From Pedobacter quisquiliarum (GTDB lineage Bacteria; Bacteroidota; Bacteroidia; Sphingobacteriales; Sphingobacteriaceae), in NCBI RefSeq assembly GCF_014642175.1, contig NZ_BMIL01000013.1:1-64000 (forward strand): a DNA stretch of 64,000 bases, given 5' to 3'. Shown piece by piece: positions 25,744 to 35,468 of this stretch. The notes under the pieces were generated by a model. The model had not been told where the DNA came from and searched no databases. It was given only the letters and a program-made list of their open reading frames with translations. The position numbers and the translations under genes were made by a program. How positions within the stretch are numbered: position 1 is the stretch's first letter; each line of letters opens with the position of its first letter.

Positions 25744-28700
25744 ATGAACGGAATGAAGACGAAACCCCGTATTAAAAAAGCAGGCTTTTACCTGCTGTTT
25801 CTACTCTCGTTGCTTGTTCTGGCACCCCCTTTATTTGCACAGCAAAGGCAAGTTAGTGGTAAAGTGACCGGAGCCGGAGACGGACAGCCCATCCCAGGGG
25901 TGGTGATCAAAGTTAAAGGTAAAACTGGTGGCACGGCCACGGATGCCAATGGTAACTATACGCTGCCGGCACAAACCGGAGATGTTTTGCAATTCAGCTC
26001 CATCGGCTTTACCACCAAAGAAGCTACTGTAGCCGCATCCGGCAACATCAACATCAGCCTGGCCGACGACAATCAGGAACTTGAAGAGGTTGTTGTTGTC
26101 GGTTATGGCGTGCAGCAAAAGAAACTCGTAACCGGCGCGACAGTGCAGGTGAAAGGGGAAACATTGCAAAGACAAAGTACCACCAATGCGCTTCAGGGTT
26201 TGCAAGGTCAGACACCCGGTGTGCAGATCGCATCTACCTCGGGACAACCGGGGGAGGCCATGCGCGTAACCATTCGTGGACTTGGTACCATCGGTAACTC
26301 CGGACCGCTGTATGTGGTTGACGGGGTTTTAACCGGCGACATCACGTACCTGAATGCTGCGGATATCGAATCCATCGATGTGCTTAAAGATGCCGCTTCT
26401 GCGGCAATCTACGGTTCACAGGCTGCAAATGGTGTGGTACTCGTAACCACGCGTACCGGTAAACGTGGTCAAGCTGCTGCCATCACCTTTGATGCTTATG
26501 CAGGTGTTCAGAACGTAGCTAAGAAAACAGAAATGCTGAACGCTACGCAGTATGCTTCCATCATGAATGAAGCTGCAATCAACGGTGGTAAAGCACCAAT
26601 CTTTACCAATGACCAGATCCTTGCCTACGGCGAAGGTACCAGCTGGCTTGATGAAATGTTCGTGAAAGATGCCCTGACCCAGAACTACTCCCTTGGTGCA
26701 TCAGGCGCATCGGACGTTTCGGTATTCTCGACCGCCTTCTCTTACACCAGTCAGGAAGGTATCGTTGGCGGTAAAGACCTCTCCAACTATGAGCGTTATA
26801 GCTTCAGGATCAACTCTGAACATAACTTCTACAAAGACATCCTTAAAATCGGACAACACCTGACTTATACCGACATCAATAATAACGGTATCGGTGTAGG
26901 TAATCAGTACAACAACGCCTTGCGTGGTGCATTCAACACCAGTCCATTTGTACAGATGTATGACGAGAACGGAAATTTCTTCGATAACTCGAACTCCAGC
27001 TGGAACAATGGCGAAGCCAATCCCTACGCGCAGATGGTTTATGGCAACCAGAACAGAAGGAACAATCAACGTCTCTTGGGTGATGTGTACCTAACGGTGG
27101 AACCGATAAAGAACCTAAGGTTCCGGACCAGCCTTGGTATGGACTACAATGCCGGTGAAAGCCGTTCTTTCGTGCCGACCTATCAACTTTCTATTTATGC
27201 TTACAACCTGGTAACACGTGCCAGCCAATCCATGAACAAGGGCAAGTCTTTGATCTGGGATAACTTGTTGAGCTATAAGTTTAATGTTAAAACCGACCAC
27301 GAATTTGAAGTTATGGCTGGTAGTTCAGCTTACCGAGCTGACGGCTCCAACATCTTTGGAACCAATACCAACCTGATCTTCGAAGACCTGGATCATGCAT
27401 GGCTAAGCAATGCTACGGGTAAAAACATTGCCGGGATTTCTTTAGGCGGTGCACCTTATGATGAGGACCGCAGAATGTCTTACTTCGGCAGGTTAAATTA
27501 TAATTACAAACAGACTTACCTGTTAAACGCCACTTTCCGTGCAGATGGATCTTCAAGATTCTCTTCACAAAACCGCTGGGGATACTTTCCTTCTATTTCG
27601 GCAGGCTGGGTAGCCACCAACGAGAAATTCATGGAAGGCCAGAAAAACTGGTTAGACTTCTTCAAGCTGCGTGCAAGCTGGGGCCAGGTGGGTAACCAGA
27701 ACATCGCGGCATTCCAGTACCTCGCGCCAATCATGCTAAGTAATACCAATTACATCTTCGGCCCTGAAGAGGGTGCATTGGTACCGGGAGCTTACCCAAG
27801 CCGTATTGCCAATCCAGGTTTGCAGTGGGAAACTTCCGAGCAAAGCAACATCGGTTTCGATGCGAATATCCTTAAAGGCATGTTGAGCATTAACTTCGAC
27901 TGGTACCAGAAAACCACCAAAGACTGGTTGATCTCTGCACCAATTCTGGCAACAGCTGGAGCAGATGCGCCATTCATCAACGGTGGTAACGTAAAGAACA
28001 CCGGGGTGGAACTTGCCTTAACGTTCAAAAACAATATCGGCGATTTCAACTACAGCATTGGTGTTAACGGTGCCTACAATAAGAATCGTGTAGGTAATAT
28101 CCCTACTGCAGATGGTATTGTCCACGGTTTAACCAATCAGCTTTTCGATAACGCACAGGAATTCTATCGTGCGCAAAGCGGATTTCCAATCGGCTACTTC
28201 TGGGGTCTGAAAACCGCTGGTATCTTCCAGAATGAAGCGGAAGTTCAAAGCTATCGTGCCAACGGTGCCTTGATCCAGCCAACTGCAGCACCTGGTGATG
28301 TACGTTACCAAGATCTGAATGGCGATGGCCAGATTGATGGTTCAGACCGCACAATGATCGGTAACCCGAATCCAGACTATACTTTTGGTATCACACTATC
28401 AGGCGACTACAAAGGCTTCGACTTTTCTGTTGTCGCTTCTGGTGTTGCGGGGAATGAACTGGTTCAATCTTACCGCAACCAGGCGAATCCATACGGTAAC
28501 TACACCAGCAGAATCTTAGACAGATGGCATGGTGAAGGATCGTCCAACACAACGCCAAGAGTAACCGAAGATAACCGCAACTGGACAAACTTCTCCGACT
28601 TGTATATCCAGTCGGGCGACTTCCTGCGTATCAGCAACGTAACCTTAGGTTATGACCTCGGCAGGGTGTTCAAAAAGAGCTATCTTAAACAAGTAAGGCT

Positions 28701-28854
28701 TTATGCGTCAGCGCTTAACCTTTATACCTTCACCAAATACGATGGTATGGATCCAGAAATCGGTTACGGTTCTGAAGGTTTCTCTTCAGGTGTGGATGTG
28801 GGTTATTACCCAAGACCAAGAACCTTTATGTTCGGTGCAAACTTTAGATTTTAA
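25744..28854 (+). CDS. SusC/RagA-family TonB-linked outer-membrane transporter
   Basis: The 1036-residue protein has a signal peptide (about 1-33) and a CarboxypepD_reg-like beta-sandwich (about 36-110). The TonB-box/SusC signature EEVVVVGYGVQQKK lies near residue 113. A plug domain contains the LYVVDG and ESIDVLKDAASAAIYG motifs, and a long beta-barrel ends in a terminal Phe. It imports oligosaccharides across the outer membrane together with SusD, powered by TonB. It starts 51 bp after GH31 and 18 bp before susD, so it is operonic. The substrate is probably xyloglucan oligosaccharides, judged by the neighbouring enzymes. Confidence 0.96.
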   Translation: MNGMKTKPRIKKAGFYLLFLLSLLVLAPPLFAQQRQVSGKVTGAGDGQPIPGVVIKVKGKTGGTATDANGNYTLPAQTGDVLQFSSIGFTTKEATVAASGNINISLADDNQELEEVVVVGYGVQQKKLVTGATVQVKGETLQRQSTTNALQGLQGQTPGVQIASTSGQPGEAMRVTIRGLGTIGNSGPLYVVDGVLTGDITYLNAADIESIDVLKDAASAAIYGSQAANGVVLVTTRTGKRGQAAAITFDAYAGVQNVAKKTEMLNATQYASIMNEAAINGGKAPIFTNDQILAYGEGTSWLDEMFVKDALTQNYSLGASGASDVSVFSTAFSYTSQEGIVGGKDLSNYERYSFRINSEHNFYKDILKIGQHLTYTDINNNGIGVGNQYNNALRGAFNTSPFVQMYDENGNFFDNSNSSWNNGEANPYAQMVYGNQNRRNNQRLLGDVYLTVEPIKNLRFRTSLGMDYNAGESRSFVPTYQLSIYAYNLVTRASQSMNKGKSLIWDNLLSYKFNVKTDHEFEVMAGSSAYRADGSNIFGTNTNLIFEDLDHAWLSNATGKNIAGISLGGAPYDEDRRMSYFGRLNYNYKQTYLLNATFRADGSSRFSSQNRWGYFPSISAGWVATNEKFMEGQKNWLDFFKLRASWGQVGNQNIAAFQYLAPIMLSNTNYIFGPEEGALVPGAYPSRIANPGLQWETSEQSNIGFDANILKGMLSINFDWYQKTTKDWLISAPILATAGADAPFINGGNVKNTGVELALTFKNNIGDFNYSIGVNGAYNKNRVGNIPTADGIVHGLTNQLFDNAQEFYRAQSGFPIGYFWGLKTAGIFQNEAEVQSYRANGALIQPTAAPGDVRYQDLNGDGQIDGSDRTMIGNPNPDYTFGITLSGDYKGFDFSVVASGVAGNELVQSYRNQANPYGNYTSRILDRWHGEGSSNTTPRVTEDNRNWTNFSDLYIQSGDFLRISNVTLGYDLGRVFKKSYLKQVRLYASALNLYTFTKYDGMDPEIGYGSEGFSSGVDVGYYPRPRTFMFGANFRF

Positions 28855-28872
28855 TCAACAGATTTTACGATT

Positions 28873-30465
28873 ATGAAAGCTATAAAAATATGTGCAATCG
28901 CCCTGGTATTACTATCTGCAGGCGCATGCAAGAAAAGTTTTCTGGATACTGAACCCATTACCTCAGTGACAGATGAAAACTTCTATAAAACACCAAAGGA
29001 TGCTTATGCCGCACTTGTCGGTTGTTATGACGGACTACAGATCGTGTGGTCGGAGGGTGTTTCGCTTCCGGTTGCTGCAGAAGTAATGTCCGACAATACT
29101 TTTGGCGGCGGTGGTGCTTCCGACGGATACAACTACCAGATGATTGATGAGTTCGATAAGAACCGCTCCCCATCAGATCAGAACCTTTACGAGCGTAACT
29201 GGATCCTGTACTATAAAGCGCTGTACCGCTGCAACATGTTGCTAAGTAAAATGGACCAGATCCAGTGGGGAGATGATACCACCACACGCCTTGCCTATGA
29301 GTCAGAAGCACGTTTCCTGCGTGCCTACCTGTTGTTTGACATGGTGCGCCTTTGGGGCAACATTCCACTGTTAACCGCTGCATCTGCAGAAGCCGTTCCG
29401 CAGGCGACGCCAGATGAGGTTTACAAAGTCATTGCTGAAGATTTGAAGTTTGCAGCAGACAATATGCCTGCAGTAAGCTATAACGCTCAACCAGTAGCAC
29501 AGCGAGGCCGTGCAACCAAGTACGCCGCAGAATCTTTGCTTGGCCGTGTTTACCTATACTATACCGGTTACTACGGTAAGGCAGACCTTGCTGGTGTGGT
29601 TACGAAAGCACAGGCCTTAACTTACCTTGAAGATGTGATCAGCAATAGCGGTCACGGATTGGTTGAAGATTTCGCAAGCCTTTGGCCAGCGGCTTCATTG
29701 GGTAACTATGCCAAGGAAGACAACAAAGAAACCGTATTCGCAATCAAGTACACCTACACCAGCGATTACAACGGTAATACCGACGGTAATCATTGGATGA
29801 TCATGGGTGGTATGCGCGAGCAAGCCATTTATCCTTATGGAAACGGCTGGGGTTTTGAAACCGTAAATCCAAAGCTTTGGAATGCCTATGCTGCTAACGA
29901 TACCCGTAAAGTGGCTTCCATCATCTCCATCGTTGATGAAAAACTTCCGTTCACCAACCAGAGCAAAGCAAGAGAATATACCGGCTATTATACCAAGAAA
30001 TACAGTCCGATGGTTACCGAAGATGGTAAGCCACTGCCGGAGAGTTATGGTAATACCAACTTCCAGATTGCACAGTTTCAGGATTACGTGTCCATCCGTT
30101 ATGCAGATGTACTGCTGATGGCTGCCGAACTTGGTAGTGCAAATGCACAGACCTATTTCGATCAGGTGAGACAACGTGCTTTGAAGGATGCTTTTACACC
30201 ACTAACCGCTACGCTGGACAACATCATCAGAGAGCGTCGACTTGAATTTGCGTTTGAAGGGATCCGTTATTATGACTTGCTTCGTCAGGGTATAGATCGC
30301 GCTGCACAGCAGATTGCAGAAAGCACAACCGTGCTAAACGGTGGTGTAAGCACACAAAAGACAATTTCTGCAGCAAACATCATTGCAACGCAGGGACTAC
30401 AGCAAATCCCATACAACCAGATCAACCTGGCGAATGGCACGCTGAAGCAAAATCCAGGTTGGTAG
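28873..30465 (+). CDS. SusD/RagB-family nutrient-binding lipoprotein
   Basis: The 530-residue lipoprotein has a lipobox LSAGAC (Cys19), followed by the SusD start FLDTEPITSVTDENFYKTP. TPR-like helices and a C-terminal block containing IIRERRLEFAFEGIRYYDLLR are both hallmarks of the family. It sits as the lid on the SusC barrel and captures the glycan on the cell surface. It is 18 bp behind susC. Confidence 0.96.
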   Translation: MKAIKICAIALVLLSAGACKKSFLDTEPITSVTDENFYKTPKDAYAALVGCYDGLQIVWSEGVSLPVAAEVMSDNTFGGGGASDGYNYQMIDEFDKNRSPSDQNLYERNWILYYKALYRCNMLLSKMDQIQWGDDTTTRLAYESEARFLRAYLLFDMVRLWGNIPLLTAASAEAVPQATPDEVYKVIAEDLKFAADNMPAVSYNAQPVAQRGRATKYAAESLLGRVYLYYTGYYGKADLAGVVTKAQALTYLEDVISNSGHGLVEDFASLWPAASLGNYAKEDNKETVFAIKYTYTSDYNGNTDGNHWMIMGGMREQAIYPYGNGWGFETVNPKLWNAYAANDTRKVASIISIVDEKLPFTNQSKAREYTGYYTKKYSPMVTEDGKPLPESYGNTNFQIAQFQDYVSIRYADVLLMAAELGSANAQTYFDQVRQRALKDAFTPLTATLDNIIRERRLEFAFEGIRYYDLLRQGIDRAAQQIAESTTVLNGGVSTQKTISAANIIATQGLQQIPYNQINLANGTLKQNPGW

Positions 30466-30488
30466 TATTGATCAAATAACTTAAGTCA

Positions 30489-31901
30489 ATGAAATTACAT
30501 CATAAAATAGTTGCAATGTTTATGCTATCCATGGCATTCCTTGCATGTAAAAAAGAAGAGCACCGCCTTGAGCCTGTGCTTGATAAATTGGCCATAAGCT
30601 TTAGCGTTACGCAAGACATGGCGGCAGATGCCGGCGGTAACACCGTCATCCTGCAGAACAATACCCCGGGCACCCTGTCCATCTGGGACTACGGTACCGG
30701 AACCTCCACCCGAAAGGTGGACACCGTAAAGTTTGCTTTCGCGGGTGACTATGTAATTAAATTCTCGGCAGTAACCGGCGGACTAGTTGTAAAGATGGAC
30801 TCCGTGGTAGTGAAGGTTACCAAAGACAACCTGAACTATGTGAATGATCCACTCTGGACAGCCTTATCTGGCGGGGTAGGCCAGGAGAAAAACTGGATTC
30901 TGGATACCGATGGCATCTTCTTCTCTGGTCCGCTTGCGTTCTACGGCGTAAACAACGGCTGGTTGAAAGAAGGTGGTGCATGGGCAGATGGTGCAAACTC
31001 GACTGGTTGCTATGGTGGTGATTGCTGGACCTGGGGACCCGGAACAGCGGACATCTATCCAAACATGATGACTGCTGGCAACTACGGCATGATGACCTTC
31101 GGCCTGAAAGGCACGGCTGCTTATAAAGCGGTAAAGCCAATGGAGAATAACATTACCCAAAATGGTTCTTATTACCTGAATGTTGCTGCAAAAACGCTGA
31201 CCATTAACAATGCGTCAATTCTAAGAGGCTATAAGCCTGCTAAAAACGGCATCACCGGGGTAAGCAACTGGACCACTTACAAGGTGCTTTCTTTGGATGA
31301 GAACAGCATGCAGCTGGGTGTGATCCGTGATCGTGATGTGGATGGTGAAGGACCTGCAATGCTGGTTTATAACTTCATCACCACAGCCTTTAAAGAGAGC
31401 TATGTGCCACCAGTGACAGGACCGGATGAAGGCTTCGATCCAACATTCAAAGCAGGTGAATTGCTGAACATGTTAACCGGTACGACATCTGGCAGACTTT
31501 GGAAGCTTGATGCAACTGGTAATCCAGTAGACTGGATTGGCAAAGGCAAAGGCTGGACCAAATCACACGCGGACTCCAGAGACTGGGGATGGAACAACAG
31601 CTGGGACGCTGTGGCTTCAGGATCCTGGATCTTGTTCGACCGTGTTGGTGGACAGAAGTACACCCGTAACCAGAATGGCGTCGTAACCACGGGTACCTTC
31701 ACCATAAACGAAGCAACCAATGAAGTTACGCTGAATGGAAACTTCCTAATTCAGAACCCGGGTAACTTTATGTCGCCTGCTAAAAACACTTTCAAGGTGG
31801 TAAAAGCATTCCCAGGAAAAGTGGAGACTAAAGGCATCTGGTTCGGAACAGATTACAATGCAGAAAAAGACGAGTGGTTCGCATTCCACTATGTGCTTTA
31901 A
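30489..31901 (+). CDS. PUL surface lipoprotein, probable glycan-binding protein
   Basis: The 470-residue lipoprotein (lipobox MAFLAC, Cys20) begins with a PKD-like beta domain (about 35-115, GTLSIWDYGTGTS...GDYVIKF). Two Trp/Gly-rich segments follow (about 120-300 and 320-470) with similar layout (GKGWTKSHADSRDWGWNNSW; WADGANSTGCYGGDCWTWG). No catalytic motif is recognised. Its position after susD is the usual one for surface glycan-binding proteins (SusE/SusF or SGBP-B type), and the aromatic content fits sugar binding. The two C-terminal segments look like an internal duplication. Confidence 0.75.
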   Translation: MKLHHKIVAMFMLSMAFLACKKEEHRLEPVLDKLAISFSVTQDMAADAGGNTVILQNNTPGTLSIWDYGTGTSTRKVDTVKFAFAGDYVIKFSAVTGGLVVKMDSVVVKVTKDNLNYVNDPLWTALSGGVGQEKNWILDTDGIFFSGPLAFYGVNNGWLKEGGAWADGANSTGCYGGDCWTWGPGTADIYPNMMTAGNYGMMTFGLKGTAAYKAVKPMENNITQNGSYYLNVAAKTLTINNASILRGYKPAKNGITGVSNWTTYKVLSLDENSMQLGVIRDRDVDGEGPAMLVYNFITTAFKESYVPPVTGPDEGFDPTFKAGELLNMLTGTTSGRLWKLDATGNPVDWIGKGKGWTKSHADSRDWGWNNSWDAVASGSWILFDRVGGQKYTRNQNGVVTTGTFTINEATNEVTLNGNFLIQNPGNFMSPAKNTFKVVKAFPGKVETKGIWFGTDYNAEKDEWFAFHYVL

Positions 31902-31936
31902 TCAATCATCATTGCATAAATAAGAAGAAAAAACAT

Positions 31937-34363
31937 TTGAAGAAGTTCATGACATATTTGGTTCTCCTGTTTGCGTTTAGCAGCGGGGGAATCAATTTAT
32001 TTGCACAGCAGCATCCACGCCAGGAGGTGGATTTCAACAAAGGCTGGAAGTTCGCTCTGGGCGATCAGCCGGGCTGGTCGGCCACAGATTTCAACGATAA
32101 ATCCTGGAGAACACTCAATTTGCCGCACGACTGGAGCATTGAGGGTAAGTTCGATCAGAAGCATCCTGCTACAGTGGGTGGTGGTGCATTGCCAGGCGGT
32201 ACAGGCTGGTACCGGAAGCAATTTCAGGTGCCAGCAACGGCCAAAGGTAAATATATCGCCATTGACTTTGATGGGGTGTACCGGAACAGTGAAGTCTGGA
32301 TCAACGGACATTACCTTGGTAAAAGACCAAACGGCTACATCGCTTTCCGCTACGAACTAACCAAATACCTCCGCTATGGCGGTCTGAATACCATCGCCGT
32401 GAAGGTGGACAACGCTCAACAACCGAATTCACGTTGGTACAGCGGTTCAGGTATTTACAGGGATGTGAAGTTGATTACCCTAAACCCGATACATGTGGCG
32501 CAATGGGGGAGCTACGTAACCACACCCGAAGTGAGCAACCAATCGGTAAAAGTGGATGTCGCCCTCCAAGTTAATTCGGGTACGAACAAACAAACTGCAG
32601 TGCTAAAAACGATTGTGCTTGATGCCGATAAAAAGGTGCTTGCCACAAATACACAGCAGGTTCAGCTTGGCACAGGGCAGCCCATAAACACCACCTTGCT
32701 GATTAAAAATCCAATACGCTGGTCCGTGGATCATCCATATTTGTATACGGTGCAGTCGCAGATTCTGGTGAATGGCAAGCTGCTGGATCGTTACGACACC
32801 CCATTGGGCATTCGCAGCTTCAGCTTTAATTCGCATAAGGGTTTTACGCTCAACGGCAAAGCGATGAAGATCAGGGGTGTTTGTATGCACCATGACTTAG
32901 GCGCACTCGGTGCAGCATTCAACCTCCGCGCTGCGGAAAGACAGCTGGAGATCTTGAAGTCCATGGGCGTAAATGGCATCAGAACTTCACATAACCCACC
33001 TGCAAAAGCATTATTGGAGCTTTGCGACAAAATGGGTTTCATCGTGATGGATGAAGCGTTCGACATGTGGGAGAAAAAGAAAAGTGAATTCGACTACCAC
33101 CTGGATTGGGCTAAATGGCACAAAAAGGATCTGGAAGATCAAATCCTGCGGGATCGCAATCATCCTTCTGTGATGATGTGGAGCGTGGGGAATGAAATTC
33201 CTGAGCAGGGTGGAACAGGGGCGGACACCAGCGGCAGGGTCATCACCCGTTCGCTCGTGGCGATTGTGAAAAGCCTGGATAAAACACGCCCGATAACCAC
33301 AGGAAACAACAATGTTGAAGCGAATAACAACCTTGTGCTTTCCGGTGCACTGGATCTGATTGGTTACAATTACAACCATGATAAATGGAAAGACTTCCAT
33401 AAGACTTATCCAGGGCAGAAGTTAATCGCTTCGGAGACCACATCTGCACTGCAGACCAGAGGTAGTTACGACATGAAATCAGACAGTGCCCGCATCTGGC
33501 CAGTGCGCTGGGACCTGCCCTTGCTGACGGGAAATGCAGACTTCAGCTGTTCTGCATACGACAACTGTTATACCCCATGGGGCTCGTCGCATGAACAAAC
33601 CCTTCAAGCCTTTGAAAACAATCCAGCCGTATCGGGTATGTTCGTATGGACCGGCTTTGATTATCTTGGTGAACCGACACCATATACCTGGCCGGCAAGA
33701 AGTTCTTACTTCGGCATTATGGACCTTGCCGGATTTCCTAAAGACGTTTATCACCTTTATAAAAGTGCCTGGACCGATAAACCAGTGTTGCATATTTTAC
33801 CGCACTGGAACTGGAAAGCAGGACAGGAAATTGATGTAATTAGCTATTACAGTCAGGCAGACGAGGCCGAATTGTACCTTAACGGTGTGTCACAGGGTAA
33901 GAAAAGTAAGCAGGGTCAGGACATGAAAGTGATGTGGCGCTTAACCTATGCACCTGGAGAACTTAAAGCAGTATCGCGTAAGGCTGGCAAAATCGTGCTG
34001 GAGAAAATCATCAGAACGGCAGGTGCTCCAGCAAAGCTGGAACTAATTGCGGATCGTAGCACGATCAAAGCGGATGGTAAAGATTTATCTTTTGTAACTG
34101 TACGTGTGCTGGATAAGGATGGTAACCTGATCCCGAATGCGGATCAGCTGATCAGCTTCAAACTGGAAGGTGAGGCGGAAATTGCTGCGGTGGATAATGG
34201 TAGTCCAATCAGTCACGAATCCTTTCAGGCCAACCAACGGAAAGCCTTCAATGGACTTGCCCTCGCCATCATTAAAGCTGGTGAGAAAGCCTCCGATGTA
34301 ACATTAACGGCTAGTAGTGTAGGCTTGCAGTCGGCAACGGTAGCCATTCAACTGAAGCCCTAA
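31937..34363 (+). CDS. GH2 beta-galactosidase with DUF4982-type C-terminus
   Basis: The protein has about 808 residues. The start is taken as TTG at 31937 (gives MKKFMTYLVLLF... signal peptide); ATG 31949 is the alternative. A longer frame into the previous gene is unlikely. It has GH2 sugar-binding (NLPHDWSIEG, GTGWYRKQF), immunoglobulin-like and TIM-barrel domains. Acid/base Glu lies in MMWSVGNEIPEQ (near residue 420), and the presumed nucleophile Glu in KLIASETTSA. DUF4982 and Ig-like domains make up the end. In a xyloglucan locus it would remove beta-1,2-galactose from the xylose side chain. It is the last gene of the operon, ending at a strong hairpin. Confidence 0.92.
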   Translation: MKKFMTYLVLLFAFSSGGINLFAQQHPRQEVDFNKGWKFALGDQPGWSATDFNDKSWRTLNLPHDWSIEGKFDQKHPATVGGGALPGGTGWYRKQFQVPATAKGKYIAIDFDGVYRNSEVWINGHYLGKRPNGYIAFRYELTKYLRYGGLNTIAVKVDNAQQPNSRWYSGSGIYRDVKLITLNPIHVAQWGSYVTTPEVSNQSVKVDVALQVNSGTNKQTAVLKTIVLDADKKVLATNTQQVQLGTGQPINTTLLIKNPIRWSVDHPYLYTVQSQILVNGKLLDRYDTPLGIRSFSFNSHKGFTLNGKAMKIRGVCMHHDLGALGAAFNLRAAERQLEILKSMGVNGIRTSHNPPAKALLELCDKMGFIVMDEAFDMWEKKKSEFDYHLDWAKWHKKDLEDQILRDRNHPSVMMWSVGNEIPEQGGTGADTSGRVITRSLVAIVKSLDKTRPITTGNNNVEANNNLVLSGALDLIGYNYNHDKWKDFHKTYPGQKLIASETTSALQTRGSYDMKSDSARIWPVRWDLPLLTGNADFSCSAYDNCYTPWGSSHEQTLQAFENNPAVSGMFVWTGFDYLGEPTPYTWPARSSYFGIMDLAGFPKDVYHLYKSAWTDKPVLHILPHWNWKAGQEIDVISYYSQADEAELYLNGVSQGKKSKQGQDMKVMWRLTYAPGELKAVSRKAGKIVLEKIIRTAGAPAKLELIADRSTIKADGKDLSFVTVRVLDKDGNLIPNADQLISFKLEGEAEIAAVDNGSPISHESFQANQRKAFNGLALAIIKAGEKASDVTLTASSVGLQSATVAIQLKP

Positions 34364-34392
34364 CCATTACTTTTTTTCCGAATTCCAATTTC

Positions 34393-34434
34393 TTCAACAC
34401 CCTGGTTTATCTTTAAACCAGGGTGTTGAATTTT
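34393..34434. terminator. Long hairpin between GH2 and AraC genes
   Basis: A 17-bp perfect stem (34393-34409 with 34414-34430, loop TCTT) is followed by TTTTG on the + strand. It terminates the PUL operon. The last codons of the convergent AraC gene lie inside its right arm. Confidence 0.8.
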
Positions 34435-35273
34435 GAGGATATGTGATTACGCACTTCTTTCTGAAATTCCTCCGGTGTTTGTCCGGTTTGTTTCTTAAAG
34501 AATCTACTAAAATATGGGCGGTCTGAAAAGTTAAGGTGGTAAGCAATCTCTTTAATGGTCCGCTCACTATGAATGATGTTGCGTTTAGCTTCCAGAATGA
34601 CCCGATCGTGGATCAACTGCATCCCCGTTTTATCGAGATTTTCTTTCAGAATCTGGTTCAGCCGCTTCGCACTGATGCCCAGCTGCTCCGCATAAAATTC
34701 AATATTCCGCACTTCCTGATAGTGGTTCTCCAGCAGCATAAAAAATGCATATACCCGCTTTTGGTTCACATCATGGCTGGTAAACTGCTGTTCTTTTACC
34801 TGCATCAACTTCAACAGGAACACTTTCAGCAATGCTTTTACAATCAGGTAGCTGTTTGTGGCGGTCTGATATTCCTGCTCCAGCAGCGCATAAACGCTGG
34901 CAAGTCCCGTTGCTTCGTCGGGCGTGAGCTGTAAACAGGAGAATTCGCCCTGCACATTGAAGGCTTTGAAAAGATCCAGCAGGAATTCCTTGTCCTCATC
35001 CTCCAGCAGCTCTTGCTTGAAAGACAACAGCACACCATTCTTACCGGCCTTGTTCAGCTGGTGCACCCGATAGGGTGGAATCAGATAAATCCAGTCGCCC
35101 TTCTGCTGCATGGCAGGGTTCTTCAGTGCATGCAATGGAAACTCATCCTTGAGCCATACAATCTCGAAAAATTCCTTCCTGCTGGGATCATTAAGATAGC
35201 TAGGTGGACAATTTGCTAAGTTTCTGATGTAAATAACAGACTTCTGTAAAGGCGGTTGATTTGTGGTGTTCAT
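34413..35273 (-). CDS. AraC-family transcriptional regulator
   Basis: The 286-residue protein has an N-terminal cupin-like sensor domain (about 30-150) and a C-terminal double helix-turn-helix (IEFYAEQLGISAKRLNQILK; IKEIAYHLNFSDRPYFSRFF). Its ligand is not known. It is transcribed divergently from hxlB-hxlA, with 195 bp between them, and an inverted repeat lies just before the hxlB promoter. Control of hxlBA is therefore likely. It could also act on the PUL that converges on it. Confidence 0.88.
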   Translation of the reverse strand: MNTTNQPPLQKSVIYIRNLANCPPSYLNDPSRKEFFEIVWLKDEFPLHALKNPAMQQKGDWIYLIPPYRVHQLNKAGKNGVLLSFKQELLEDEDKEFLLDLFKAFNVQGEFSCLQLTPDEATGLASVYALLEQEYQTATNSYLIVKALLKVFLLKLMQVKEQQFTSHDVNQKRVYAFFMLLENHYQEVRNIEFYAEQLGISAKRLNQILKENLDKTGMQLIHDRVILEAKRNIIHSERTIKEIAYHLNFSDRPYFSRFFKKQTGQTPEEFQKEVRNHISSKFNTLV

Positions 35274-35410
35274 GTTTTACAAAGGTAATTGCTGTAATGA
35301 GGGCGTGTTGGATGATCAGGCAATAATGGTGCACAATCTGGAAATCCGCTAAAAAGCAGATCCGTTTATGACTTTTGGCTTACTTCTATTTCCAAATAGT
35401 ACCACATCAG

Positions 35411-35455
35411 GGGCATATCGTTCAACCGGATGCCCTGCGATCCAGATTACTTTTG
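35411..35455 (+). promoter_or_regulatory. hxlB promoter with GGGCAT-N13-ATGCCC operator
   Basis: -7 box TACTTTTG (35448-35455) lies 13 bp before the hxlB ATG. At the expected -33 position there is no TTTG. An inverted repeat GGGCAT (35411-35416)/ATGCCC (35430-35435) covers it instead. A promoter without -33 but with a palindrome there suggests activation, plausibly by the divergent AraC protein. Confidence 0.6.
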
Positions 35456-35468
35456 ATGCATAAACTAA

